Part shown: piece after piece, positions 9,320 through 18,058 of the stretch
Layout of the letters: each line of letters begins with the position of its first letter
Position numbering within the stretch: the first letter of the stretch is position 1
NCBI GenBank assembly: GCA_903922735.1
Contig: CAIXUZ010000052.1
Coordinates: 36,431-100,430 of the forward strand
From: an uncultured Verrucomicrobia subdivision 3 bacterium
Lineage (GTDB): Bacteria; Verrucomicrobiota; Verrucomicrobiia; Limisphaerales; UBA11358
Length of the DNA stretch: 64,000 nucleotides
Reading direction: 5' to 3'
The notes under the pieces: generated by a model
The model's input: only the letters and a program-made list of their open reading frames with translations
The model's database searches: none
What the model was told of the DNA's origin: nothing
Program-made: the position numbers and the translations under genes

Positions 9320-10501
9320 ATGACCGAGATTTTACAACCCAAAACGACTGAGGCACCCAAGGCACCGCTGATCCGGCTGTGCCCATGGCCGGAGGGCCGG
9401 TCGTTTGCACTATTTCTGTCGCATGATGTGGATCAGATTCATGACCGCGAACTGTTCCGGGTATTGGCGGATGCCAATCATATCCGCCGCCGGTTGATGC
9501 AGGGCGAGACGGGTGATACTCGGCTGGCCGGGATCCGGTTGGCGCGCTCATTGTTCTGGCCCAAGCCGGCGCCAAAAGATTTTGCAACCCTGCTCGAAAT
9601 GGAAGAACGGCATGGTTTTCGGTCCACGTTCTTTTTGCTGCACGATAAATATTGGGCGCGGCATGGCGGGCGTTATTCTCTGCAGTGCCCCGAAATCCAG
9701 AACATCGCCCGCATGATTTTAGCAGCGGGTGGGGAACTGGGGGTGCATGGCGGCTATTACCGTTTCAATGACGCCGTTCGTTACCACGAAAGTCTGGAAG
9801 CCGTCGAGTCCAGCTTTGGCGTCCGACCTTGCGGCATTCGCAACCACCTGCTGCGTTTTTCGTATCCGGAAACCTGGCGGGCGCAGGCCGCCGCCGAATT
9901 CGCCTACGATGCGTCTTATGGTCTGCCGGGGGAACTGGGGCCGCGCGGCGGCTGGCCGTTTCCGTTTGAGACCTGCGATGTCAGCAAAGGCGAGTTGTTG
10001 AACTTGATGGCGCTGCCCATCACGGTGATGGATGCCACGCTGTTCCGACACCTGAGGCTCGAGGGGGAGGCTGCGCTCGAAAAAGCATGGCGCGCGGTGG
10101 AGGGCGTGATTGGCGTGGGCGGGATGGTTTCGCTGCTGTGGCACAACAATTATTTTAACGAGCCGGAATACTGGGACTGGCAGATGGTTTATGAGGAACT
10201 TCTCAACCGGCTCGCGCCGCTGAAGCCGTGGTGCGCCACCGGGGCGGAAATTAATGGTTGGTGGCGGGCCAAAGCGGCGGTCAACGTACAGACGCATCCG
10301 GTCGCTGGGGAAAAAACCAGGGTCGAGATTCATTCACCACAGGAAATCAAAGATCTAGCGCTGGAAATTCGTTCGACCAATGAAATGCGAACTTCATTGC
10401 CAAATGTCCGGCTGGAGCCGGTTGAAGGTGGAACGCGAATTCATTTTCCGCGGTTGTCGGCCGGCAAAACGGTAACGCTGGAAGTTGCCACCAGCCATTG
10501 A
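9320..10501 (+). CDS. Polysaccharide-deacetylase-like protein
   Basis: 393 residues from the ATG at 9320; a GTG six bases upstream is less likely. It contains FALFLSHDVDQIHDRE, the Asp-rich motif 1 of NodB-type deacetylases, then FRSTFFLLHDKYW, GGELGVHGGYYRFND (motif 2, H-x-x-x-x-like metal site altered) and FAYDASYG. A further C-terminal segment of about 80 residues has no recognised fold. The family removes N- or O-acetyl groups from polysaccharides. There is no clear signal peptide, so it could act on cytoplasmic precursors. Its stop sits just before the next start, in the same operon as the acyltransferase and glycosyltransferase that follow. Confidence 0.75.
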   Translation: MTEILQPKTTEAPKAPLIRLCPWPEGRSFALFLSHDVDQIHDRELFRVLADANHIRRRLMQGETGDTRLAGIRLARSLFWPKPAPKDFATLLEMEERHGFRSTFFLLHDKYWARHGGRYSLQCPEIQNIARMILAAGGELGVHGGYYRFNDAVRYHESLEAVESSFGVRPCGIRNHLLRFSYPETWRAQAAAEFAYDASYGLPGELGPRGGWPFPFETCDVSKGELLNLMALPITVMDATLFRHLRLEGEAALEKAWRAVEGVIGVGGMVSLLWHNNYFNEPEYWDWQMVYEELLNRLAPLKPWCATGAEINGWWRAKAAVNVQTHPVAGEKTRVEIHSPQEIKDLALEIRSTNEMRTSLPNVRLEPVEGGTRIHFPRLSAGKTVTLEVATSH

Positions 10502-10503
10502 TC

Positions 10504-11385
10504 ATGAATTACGTCCAACAATACACAGAAATGCTGACTGCCAAGCGGAAACCGTTTGCTTTGGTGGACGGCCAGTTGTTTGTCCGCCAGCAGCAGTGGA
10601 TCGCGCCGGTTGGTCCGGCAGCGCAACGGTATTCGCTGACGCGAGAGCAGGCCCGCGACCTGCAAAAAAAACTCGGCGGCTGGTGGGTCAGTTGGACGGA
10701 AGGTTTCCGCGCGAAGACCACGGCTTCGGAATGGTATGCCGTTATCTGCCGGCAATTTGTGTCGCTTGAAAAAATGCCGGCCAAACGCCGCTACGAGGTC
10801 AATCGGGGACTTAAAAACTGCGACGTGCGTCGCGTGGACGCCGCCGAGATTGCGCAGAATGGCTATGAAACTCATGTGGCCGCGCTGGCTGGTTATGCCG
10901 GGGGCAATTCGGCCGCCGTGCCGCAGCGGGAAGAATTCTCCAAGCGGGTCTTGACCGATGTGCCGTTTGCCGACATCAAGCACCACTGGGCGGCTTATCA
11001 TCAAGGGCGCATGGTTGCCTTTGCGCAATGTTTGCTTTACGACCACACCGAGGTTGATTATACGCTCATCAAGTTGCATCCCGAAAGCCGAGAGCTATAC
11101 GCTGGCTACGCTCTGGTGCAGCGCATGAACGAGTTTTACCTGCATGAAAAAGGTTTTGAATATGTTAACGACGGCTGGCGTTCCATTCTGCACGAAACTG
11201 CCGTGCAGGATTTTCTCATTGGCAAGTTCAACTTTGAAAAAGCTCTAACATTGCTGCGCGTCGAATTCTGCCCTCCTCTTGGCATTCTCTTGAATATATC
11301 CACGCCAATACATCCGGCATTGCGGCGGCTAGACAAACGCTTTGCCGCGCTACTTGAACTGCGGCGGTTAGCCGAGGCTCATTGA
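10504..11385 (+). CDS. FemAB/GNAT-like acyltransferase
   Basis: 293 residues from the ATG at 10504, two bases after the preceding stop. It shows MPAKRRYEVNRGLKNCDVRRVDA, comparable with the Arg-rich segment that precedes the second GNAT fold in FemAB-related proteins, and ends with KGFEYVNDGWRSILHETAVQ and FLIGKFNFEKA, typical of the C-terminal half. It probably modifies an EPS component. The downstream glycosyltransferase starts at a TTG inside its stop region, so translation is likely coupled. The family assignment is reasonable; the substrate is unknown. Confidence 0.65.
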   Translation: MNYVQQYTEMLTAKRKPFALVDGQLFVRQQQWIAPVGPAAQRYSLTREQARDLQKKLGGWWVSWTEGFRAKTTASEWYAVICRQFVSLEKMPAKRRYEVNRGLKNCDVRRVDAAEIAQNGYETHVAALAGYAGGNSAAVPQREEFSKRVLTDVPFADIKHHWAAYHQGRMVAFAQCLLYDHTEVDYTLIKLHPESRELYAGYALVQRMNEFYLHEKGFEYVNDGWRSILHETAVQDFLIGKFNFEKALTLLRVEFCPPLGILLNISTPIHPALRRLDKRFAALLELRRLAEAH

Positions 11386-12641
11386 TTCTGACCGTGATCA
11401 TCCACTACTATCAGCAGTTTTTCACCGGACCGGATGCGCCCGGCACGCTTACGCCGCGCAAGCTCATGCGGCGGCTGGCACAAGCCGGCCACAAGGTTCA
11501 TGTTGTGGCGACGGATTTCAATGTTTATAACGAGCAGTCCGAACCGCCGGAGCGGGAAACTTTTCCAAACGGCGGAAGCTGGACGGTGCACCGGGTGTCC
11601 TCGGCGCGTGGTCTGCGACGCGGCTTGCGGGCAAGGCTGCATACCTATCTTGGTTTCACGCTGCCGGCGTATCGTTTTGCCAAGACGCTGCCGCGGCCGG
11701 ACGTTGTCATCGGCAGCATTCAACCGTTGTTCACCGGTCTGGTGGCACAGCGGATCGCGGGGCGCTGGCGCGTGCCGTTCCTGCTGGAGATTCGAGACCT
11801 CTGGCCGGATGCGTTGGAAGCCAAGCGCGCCATTTCGTCGTGGCAAGCGTGGCCGCTGCACAGGCTCGCCAATTTTCTTTACGCCCGCGCCGACTGCATC
11901 GTCAGCCTCACGCCCGGCATCAAATCGGTGCTGCTCAAGAAAGGAATTGCGGCGGAAAAAGTGGACGTGTTTCCGAACGGTTTTGATCCAGCGATGTATG
12001 ATCTGCCTGCAGGCACACGCGAACTGGTGCGCGCGGAACGAGGCTGGGACGGCCAGTTTGTCGCCGTGTTCACCGGCACGCACGTCGAGGTGACAGCGGT
12101 GGAAACCATCGTGCGCGCGGCGAACGAATTGCGCGACCGCCGCGACATCCGGTTCGAGCTGTTCGGCAAAGGCCAGCGCAAACCGGCGGCGATGCAGCTC
12201 GCGCAAGACCTCAAGCTCACCAACCTCCATTTCAACGATCCGGTGCCCAAGAGCCGGATTCCCGACATCCTCGCGGCGGCCGACGCGGCGCTGATGACGC
12301 TGTTCAAAAGCCCCCTCATTGACATTTATTTTGAGAACAAGCTGGTGGATTACATGGGCGCAGGCAAACCCATCCTGGCGGCGATGGACGGCATGCAAGG
12401 CGGTCTGATTGAGAAATATAACGCCGGTCGTGTTGTCGGAAGTTTTGACCATGAAGGTTTGGCCCGATTGGTGTCCGAAGCCGCGGCTGCGCCGGAATCA
12501 CTGGCCGAAATGGGGCGCAATGGCCGGGCATTTGCCGGCAAAACGCTTTTATTGGAAAATATTCTGGATGGCTACATGAAACGGATTGAAGAAGTCGAGC
12601 AAGGCAGGGCCAAAGAACTTCCCGCCACGGACATCGTTTAG
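11382..12641 (+). CDS. Glycosyltransferase, GT4 (WbuB-like)
   Basis: 419 residues. It starts at a TTG overlapping the previous stop, giving MILTVIIHYYQQFFTGPDAP. Marks of WbuB-like GT4 enzymes are PGTLTPRKLMRRLAQAGHKV near the N-terminus, LLEIRDLWPDALEA, DCIVSLTPGIKSVLLKKGI and VFPNGFDP. The donor site has YFENKLVDYMGAGKPILAAM. It would act at the inner membrane cytoplasmic face, adding an amino- or deoxy-sugar in family members such as WbuB. The acceptor here is unknown. A 175 bp gap with palindromic sequence follows before the next gene. Confidence 0.88.
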   Translation: MILTVIIHYYQQFFTGPDAPGTLTPRKLMRRLAQAGHKVHVVATDFNVYNEQSEPPERETFPNGGSWTVHRVSSARGLRRGLRARLHTYLGFTLPAYRFAKTLPRPDVVIGSIQPLFTGLVAQRIAGRWRVPFLLEIRDLWPDALEAKRAISSWQAWPLHRLANFLYARADCIVSLTPGIKSVLLKKGIAAEKVDVFPNGFDPAMYDLPAGTRELVRAERGWDGQFVAVFTGTHVEVTAVETIVRAANELRDRRDIRFELFGKGQRKPAAMQLAQDLKLTNLHFNDPVPKSRIPDILAAADAALMTLFKSPLIDIYFENKLVDYMGAGKPILAAMDGMQGGLIEKYNAGRVVGSFDHEGLARLVSEAAAAPESLAEMGRNGRAFAGKTLLLENILDGYMKRIEEVEQGRAKELPATDIV

Positions 12642-12816
12642 GACGCTTTATGAGAAAGTGTCGTTGTAGCCGCGAATTTGTGAAAGATTCATCCTCATTA
12701 TCCGTCCTACGGACACCTTTTCCACCAGTGGAGAAGGCTGAGATGAGCGGGCCTCACCAGAAAAGTTTCGCTTGTTCGTTCACCAATACGGCCACAGTTT
12801 CAGTGAAACTGCTCAA
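12642..12816. repeat. Intergenic palindromic repeat sequence
   Basis: The 175 bp gap holds a degenerate inverted repeat: TTCATCCTCAT near 12688 and CTGAGATGAGCGG near 12738, with TTTTCCACCAGTGGAGAAG inside. This resembles the CCTCATCC/GGATGAGG palindrome family found elsewhere in the window. No gene or clear promoter is seen in it. Confidence 0.45.
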
Positions 12817-14688
12817 ATGATCACCTTGTTCTATATTCCCGCCGCGCTGCTGCTGACTCCCGTCATCGCGGTTCGGCTGATTTTTCTGATTCCCGGCCGG
12901 CTGGGCTGGATCAATTATCTCGCCAATGTATTCAGTGAATTTTTTGTGAAGAAAATTCGCTGGTCGCGCACGGCGGTGGAAATCGTCATGGCGCTGCTCG
13001 GTTTGGGGCTGCTATTTTTTGCCGGGATCGGATGGCTGACCGTCGGGCTGGCGCTGGCGTGTTTGCTCAGTCTGGAACTCTATGTCAGCAAAATCGAACG
13101 CTGGTTGCTGGCCACGTCCTTTACGCCGATTGATCCCATCGGTCTGCGTCGCGCCACGCCGGAAACCACCCGTGGTCTGGCGAATGGTTATCCGACGCCG
13201 TCCACGCATCCCGAATTGACGATCAATCTCGTCGGGCCGTTCACCGCGCGAATGCCGCGTTACAAACTCGGCACCCTGATGGTCGGCCGCCGGTTTGAAC
13301 TGCGGCTGATCATCGGCAACCACACCCTCGTGCCGACGCAAACCGGCATCCGCGTCCGCGTTGCAGCGGCGGCGGCGCTCCGGTGCGAACAAAATATCGG
13401 TGAGCTACTGCCGCGACTGGCTTCCGGCGAAGTGCATGTATTGAAGCAAACGTGGACGGTGCAATCCGCCGCCGGTGCCGGGGAAATCCGTTTCATCATC
13501 GAGTGGGGGCATTTTCGGCATGAGTTGGAAATTCGTTTTGACGGCTGCCGGTTGGTCGCAGATGCGACGATAGCGAGCGCGGGGATCACCCGTTATCCCG
13601 GCGGCTGCCGCTCGGCCTTTGCGTGGCGCGGCGACATGGATTTGTATGATGAATCCACGCTGCAATCCATCGAAGGTCTCGAAGTGACGCTCGGCCTGGC
13701 GGCGCGTTACCGGATGCCGCAGACAATGTATCTCTCGTCGCGGCTGTCGCTGGACGAAGCCGCCGCCCGGCAGTGGGGTGAACATTACGGCGCGAACCGC
13801 GGCGCGGCGCGCATCCCGGATTTCATTCGGTGGATGCAGGCGAATGTCGAGTTGCGGCACGAGTGCGCTTATCCATTCGCGGTGAAAAAACGGTTTTTGC
13901 TGGAGCTGGGAAATCACGGCCATTTGCATTTCGGCACGGACACGGCGGGCGCGGCGGAAAACGGCTGGAAGCCGAAGGCGCGGATGGGCGCGGGCGTTTA
14001 TCCGTGGCTCGGCAGCGACCGTTCCTCCTTCGGCGAACAGCGCGACAACGCGCTGGAAACCCGCCGGCTGTTTGAAAAATATTTTGGCTACACGCCAAAA
14101 AGCTGGGCGATGCCCAACCGCACCAACGACCGGTTCACCGCCGCCGCGATGGCCGCCGCCGGCTGCGAAGTGTTGAGCGATTCCAATGTCCGCACGCAGC
14201 ACAACGTCCTGCTCCAGCCGCCGCCGCATCATCCGCATGACACGACGGCGGTGGAATTGACGAAGCGCTATCCCGGCGACCCGCAGCACATTTATCACGT
14301 CGCGATGAATCTGTTCTGGATCCACCGCGCGCAGCGCAAAGGCATTCCGGTGGTATTCATGTGCCATCAGCATATGCGCCAATTTGACGGCTACGCCTGC
14401 GCGCGCTTCACGGAATACACACTGCGCTACGCGCTGGAAAAGTTTCACGGCGACCTGCACATCAACACCGTCTTCGGCATCGGCAAATACTGGCGCGAAG
14501 TGTTAAGCCCGAAAACGCGCCGCGTCCGCGTGGTGGTGGAAAACAATTCCGTCCGCATCCGCAACGAAAGTGATTTCAACCTCGTCGAAGCGCCGCTGGA
14601 GGTGAAACTGGCCGACGGACGGCGATTCACGGTGCTCGTCAATGTGGCAGCCGGCGTCGAAATCCGCATGCAACCCGATGGGAACTGA
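12817..14688 (+). CDS. Membrane-anchored polysaccharide-deacetylase-like protein
   Basis: 623 residues from the ATG at 12817. Two hydrophobic segments lie at about residues 4 to 27 and 53 to 85. A beta-rich domain follows (about 130 to 260), then a deacetylase-like TIM-barrel region: SAFAWRGDMDLYDES (motif 1 style), LGNHGHLHFGTD (His motif), PKSWAMPNRTNDRF and VVFMCHQHMRQFDGY. Together these suggest a NodB-fold carbohydrate esterase or a relative. Its 3' end overlaps the next acetyltransferase gene by 11 bp. Activity on the EPS at the inner membrane is inferred; the start could also be a TTG at 12772. Confidence 0.65.
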   Translation: MITLFYIPAALLLTPVIAVRLIFLIPGRLGWINYLANVFSEFFVKKIRWSRTAVEIVMALLGLGLLFFAGIGWLTVGLALACLLSLELYVSKIERWLLATSFTPIDPIGLRRATPETTRGLANGYPTPSTHPELTINLVGPFTARMPRYKLGTLMVGRRFELRLIIGNHTLVPTQTGIRVRVAAAAALRCEQNIGELLPRLASGEVHVLKQTWTVQSAAGAGEIRFIIEWGHFRHELEIRFDGCRLVADATIASAGITRYPGGCRSAFAWRGDMDLYDESTLQSIEGLEVTLGLAARYRMPQTMYLSSRLSLDEAAARQWGEHYGANRGAARIPDFIRWMQANVELRHECAYPFAVKKRFLLELGNHGHLHFGTDTAGAAENGWKPKARMGAGVYPWLGSDRSSFGEQRDNALETRRLFEKYFGYTPKSWAMPNRTNDRFTAAAMAAAGCEVLSDSNVRTQHNVLLQPPPHHPHDTTAVELTKRYPGDPQHIYHVAMNLFWIHRAQRKGIPVVFMCHQHMRQFDGYACARFTEYTLRYALEKFHGDLHINTVFGIGKYWREVLSPKTRRVRVVVENNSVRIRNESDFNLVEAPLEVKLADGRRFTVLVNVAAGVEIRMQPDGN

Positions 14689-15742
14689 AGCTTTCATCGT
14701 GCGTCCGTTTCGCGCCGGCGACGCCGCCGGTGTGCGGTCGGTTTTGGCAGCGAGCTATGGCGCGGAAGCGACGCCGTCACCAACTTACGACTGGTGGTCC
14801 TTCGGGTGTTCCACCGCCATCAGCGGTTTCATGGTAGCCGAGGCTGCCGGCCGGATTGCCGGCGTGCAACCGATGGAAATCTTTCCATTCGCGGACGGCG
14901 GAAAACATTTGACGGGCGCGCTGCTGACCGGGGTGGCGGTGCATCTGGATTGCCGGCGGCGTGGCATTTTTTCCGCGCTGGTGCAAGCGTGTGAACAGGA
15001 AGCGTGGCGGCAAAACGCGGCGTTCATCACCACCATGCCGAACGAAAAATCACGGCCCGGATTTTTGAAGGCCGGCTACACCGATTTGGGTCGGCGGCAA
15101 CTGCTCGTGCGGCCGCTGCAGCCGGCGGCGCTTGGGGGCAAACTTTTCCCGGTGCTAGGACATCTTGCCGGCGCGGCGGGAGGCGTGGCGCAGGCAGTGA
15201 TTAAAAATATTCGGGTGACGAACGGATTGACGGTCCGGAAAATCAGCGACATCGCCCCGGAAATTGAAATGCTGGCGGCGCGGCACGAACAACTGTTTCC
15301 CGGCCTGCGGATGCGGCGCAGCGCAGAATGGCTACGCTGGCGGTTTTTGGAATCACCGCTGCGGAAGTATCACTTGATCGAGGCGCGCGATGCCAAGGGC
15401 GCGTTGGCTGGTTTCGCCGCCGCCACAATGGACGACCGGGAGAAATTCAAGGTGTGCTATCTCATGGATTTGTTCGTCGGCGAAAAATGCCACGCGGCGG
15501 CTTTGCTTGCCGCGCTGTGCGAACTGGCGCGCAACGAAAAGGCTGAAGCGGTGGCTGCCGTGGTCAGTTCTCCGGCGCTGATTGATACGCTGAGCCACGC
15601 TGGATTCTGGCTAGTGCCTTACTGGCTGCCGCTAAAAAAATTTTATTCTGTCGCGCGGTTCAATCCGAACCGGCCGGCGCCGGCCCACTGGCAGAAGCTC
15701 GCCGGCTGGTATCAAACACTGGCGGACTGGGACAATTTATGA
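14678..15742 (+). CDS. GNAT-family N-acetyltransferase
   Basis: 354 residues from the ATG at 14678, overlapping the previous gene by 11 bp. The N-terminal half is a GNAT fold: FIVRPFRAGDAAGV, then LLTGVAVHLDCRRRGIFSALVQACEQEA with the acetyl-CoA loop (RRRGIF). A second GNAT-like half follows (LRWRFLESPLRKYHLIEARD). The next gene begins 4 bp before its stop. It probably acetylates a sugar or amino sugar for the EPS. The two-lobed layout resembles the other FemAB-type proteins of the locus. Confidence 0.78.
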   Translation: MGTEAFIVRPFRAGDAAGVRSVLAASYGAEATPSPTYDWWSFGCSTAISGFMVAEAAGRIAGVQPMEIFPFADGGKHLTGALLTGVAVHLDCRRRGIFSALVQACEQEAWRQNAAFITTMPNEKSRPGFLKAGYTDLGRRQLLVRPLQPAALGGKLFPVLGHLAGAAGGVAQAVIKNIRVTNGLTVRKISDIAPEIEMLAARHEQLFPGLRMRRSAEWLRWRFLESPLRKYHLIEARDAKGALAGFAAATMDDREKFKVCYLMDLFVGEKCHAAALLAALCELARNEKAEAVAAVVSSPALIDTLSHAGFWLVPYWLPLKKFYSVARFNPNRPAPAHWQKLAGWYQTLADWDNL

Positions 15743-16617
15743 GCGCGCCGTTCATCATGACCGTGGATGTGGAAGATTGGTTCACGTCGTCCGTGGATCT
15801 TTTTGCCGAGGCGGCGGCGGCGGGCCAGCACGGGAGGAAACCGGACGAAAGCGTTTTACACAACACGCTGCGCTGTCTGGAACTGTTCGCGCGCAACGGC
15901 AGCAAGGCCACGTTTTTCATCCTCACCACCGTGGCCGAGGCGTATCCTGATTTGATCCGCGAGCTGGAGCGGCAGGGCCATGAAGTCGGCATTCACGCCC
16001 ACCGGCACCGGTTGGTTTATAATCTGACCCCGCAGGAATTTGAGGAGGATTTGAAACGGGCGCTGGAAATATTGCATGGTACCGGCGTGAAAAACATTCT
16101 CGGTTTTCGAGCGCCGTATTGGTCCATCACCAAAAAATCGTTGTGGGCGCTGGAGATTTTGCAAAAGCACGGTTTGAAATATGACGCCAGCATTTTTCCC
16201 ATCTACCGCGAACTTTACGGCATTCCGGATGCGCCGACGGTGCCGCATGAAATCCGGCCCGGGTTCTGGGAGTTTCCGCCCGCCACCGTGCGCTGTCTCG
16301 GCGTGAACCTGCCCATCGCCGGCGGCGGCTATCTGAGGATGCTGCCGTTTGGCTGGTTGAAGCCGCTGATCCGCCGGGCCAGCCGCAGCGGCGCACTGGT
16401 GTTTTATCTGCATCCCTACGAGCTGGATCCAACGGACGCGCATTTGCCGATACCATTGACGACTCTCAAATCACGGCTTTATTACCGGCAACAAATGCTG
16501 GGACGGCGAGGCAACGCGGCGAAGATTGAAAAACTGCTGCAACTGGCAAAGTTTCAGTCCATCGCCGGCGCCTTTGCCGACAAACTGGGGCTGCCAGTCA
16601 ATGTCAACCGCGCATGA
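15739..16617 (+). CDS. PEP-CTERM/exosortase-system polysaccharide deacetylase
   Basis: 292 residues. The motif TVDVEDWFTS at the N-terminus and GSKATFFILTTVAEAYPDLI and HEVGIHAHRHRLVYNLTPQEF are hallmarks of the XrtA-linked deacetylase family with a DUF3473-like C-terminus (FYLHPYELDP). The metal-binding Asp and the HxHRH pair are visible. It overlaps both neighbours by 4 bp (ATGA-type junctions), so it is translationally coupled. In exosortase EPS loci this enzyme deacetylates the polymer or its intermediate. The assignment is secure at family level. Confidence 0.9.
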   Translation: MSAPFIMTVDVEDWFTSSVDLFAEAAAAGQHGRKPDESVLHNTLRCLELFARNGSKATFFILTTVAEAYPDLIRELERQGHEVGIHAHRHRLVYNLTPQEFEEDLKRALEILHGTGVKNILGFRAPYWSITKKSLWALEILQKHGLKYDASIFPIYRELYGIPDAPTVPHEIRPGFWEFPPATVRCLGVNLPIAGGGYLRMLPFGWLKPLIRRASRSGALVFYLHPYELDPTDAHLPIPLTTLKSRLYYRQQMLGRRGNAAKIEKLLQLAKFQSIAGAFADKLGLPVNVNRA

Positions 16618-17222
16618 AGCAATCTGGATTTTACGCGCGCCATGGCAAACGCTGGTTTGATTTTCTGGCGGCCACGGTTGGGTTGCTGGTGCTGGCCGGG
16701 CCGATGGCCGGCATCAGCCTGCTGATTTGGATGATGGATGGAACGCCGGTTTTGTTCCGGCAGCAGCGCGTCGGGAGGCATGGCCGGTTGTTCCGCATCT
16801 GCAAATTCCGCACGATGACGAACCGACCGGCGGCGGATTCCACTATCACCCTGAGCGGCGATGCGCGCGTGACGCGGCTGGGAAAAATTCTGCGGCAATT
16901 CAAGCTGGACGAGCTGCCGCAGCTTATCAATGTGTTAAAGGGAGAGATGAGTCTGGTCGGGCCGCGGCCCGACGTGCCCGGCTATCTCGACCGGTTGCGC
17001 GGTGACGATGCGCGGTTGCTAGAGTTGCGTCCCGGAATTACCGGACCGGCGACGCTGGCATTCCGCAACGAGGAGCAATTGCTGGCACAGGCCGCCGACC
17101 CGAAGCATTACAACGACGGAATTATTTTCCCGGAAAAAGTCCGGTTGAACCTGGCCTACCATCGTTCACAATCGTTGGAGGTTGATCTAGTCTGCATTAT
17201 TAAAACAATATTTTCGGGATGA
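16614..17222 (+). CDS. Initiating sugar transferase (polyisoprenyl-phosphate glycosyl-1-phosphate transferase)
   Basis: 202 residues, the short catalytic-domain form. A membrane hairpin lies at about 14 to 40 (FLAATVGLLVLAGPMAGISL). Conserved blocks are VGRHGRLFRICKFRTM, LRQFKLDELPQLINVLKGEM and SLVGPRPDVPGY. The enzyme moves a sugar-1-phosphate from its nucleotide to undecaprenyl phosphate and so starts the EPS repeat unit. It is coupled by 4 bp overlaps to its neighbours. Confidence 0.93.
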   Translation: MKQSGFYARHGKRWFDFLAATVGLLVLAGPMAGISLLIWMMDGTPVLFRQQRVGRHGRLFRICKFRTMTNRPAADSTITLSGDARVTRLGKILRQFKLDELPQLINVLKGEMSLVGPRPDVPGYLDRLRGDDARLLELRPGITGPATLAFRNEEQLLAQAADPKHYNDGIIFPEKVRLNLAYHRSQSLEVDLVCIIKTIFSG

Positions 17223-18043
17223 AATTGACCGGTTTTACCAGCCGCAATTATCATCCCGGAATTAAAATCATGCCTTCCGCCAAAGTATTTTTTGATCCGT
17301 TTGCCTGGGTGTGGTTCGCGCTAATGGCGGGCGCGATCTGGAATTTGCGGCAGCGGCAGTTCCGCCCGGCGCTGTTGCTGGTCGGGCTGGCCGGCTTGAT
17401 GAGTTTGAATGAGTTTTTTAAGATTCCCAACCGGCTTATGGCTTTGAAAGAACAAGCTTACTGGCAGGCGGCGGAATCACCGAATTACAAGGCATCCTTT
17501 GCCGGCGCGCAGGCGGTGGTGATGTGCGGTGGCACGCTGGGAATCTCCCGGCATGATTTCACGGGCGCGAATTATAACGGCGGCGTGAACCGGTTTTTGA
17601 AGGCGGTCGAACTGGCGCGGGCGTTTAACAAGCCGCTGGTGCTCGGCGGCGGTTTGGCCGGCGGCAAAGGTTCACCGCTGGAATCAGCCTATGAAAAAGC
17701 CTGGCTGCAAAGCTGGGGACTGACCAATCTGACTATCTTGACTCTGGGGTTTTGCCAGACCACCCACGACGAGGCCCTTGCGGCGGCAAACGTGGCGAAA
17801 CAGAACGGCTGGAATAAAATCATCCTGGTAACCTCGGCTTATCATATGGATCGCGCGCTGGGCGTGTTCCGCAAAACCGGGCTGAACGTTGTGCCGGTGG
17901 GCTGCGAATATTGCGGCGAAGAGACGCTGGCGGAAAAACATCCGAACGGCTACCTGCCCACGACGGGCAGCGCGGAACATTTGCGGCTTTATTTGTGTGA
18001 GGTGTTCGGCTGGTGGTTCTACCGACTCCGCAGCTGGCTGTAA
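17219..18043 (+). CDS. YdcF-family (DUF218) membrane protein
   Basis: 274 residues, or 257 if translation starts at the second Met (17270). One or two membrane segments lie near the N-terminus (WVWFALMAGAIW and ALLLVGLAGLM). The DUF218 domain has VVMCGGT, KPLVLGGGLAGG, ILVTSAYHMDRAL and PTTGSAEHLRLYLCEVFG. Family members bind nucleotides or act on envelope carbohydrates, but a precise function is not established. It overlaps the sugar transferase by 4 bp. Confidence 0.83.
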   Translation: MKLTGFTSRNYHPGIKIMPSAKVFFDPFAWVWFALMAGAIWNLRQRQFRPALLLVGLAGLMSLNEFFKIPNRLMALKEQAYWQAAESPNYKASFAGAQAVVMCGGTLGISRHDFTGANYNGGVNRFLKAVELARAFNKPLVLGGGLAGGKGSPLESAYEKAWLQSWGLTNLTILTLGFCQTTHDEALAAANVAKQNGWNKIILVTSAYHMDRALGVFRKTGLNVVPVGCEYCGEETLAEKHPNGYLPTTGSAEHLRLYLCEVFGWWFYRLRSWL

Positions 18044-18058
18044 TTCTGCACCCTAAAT

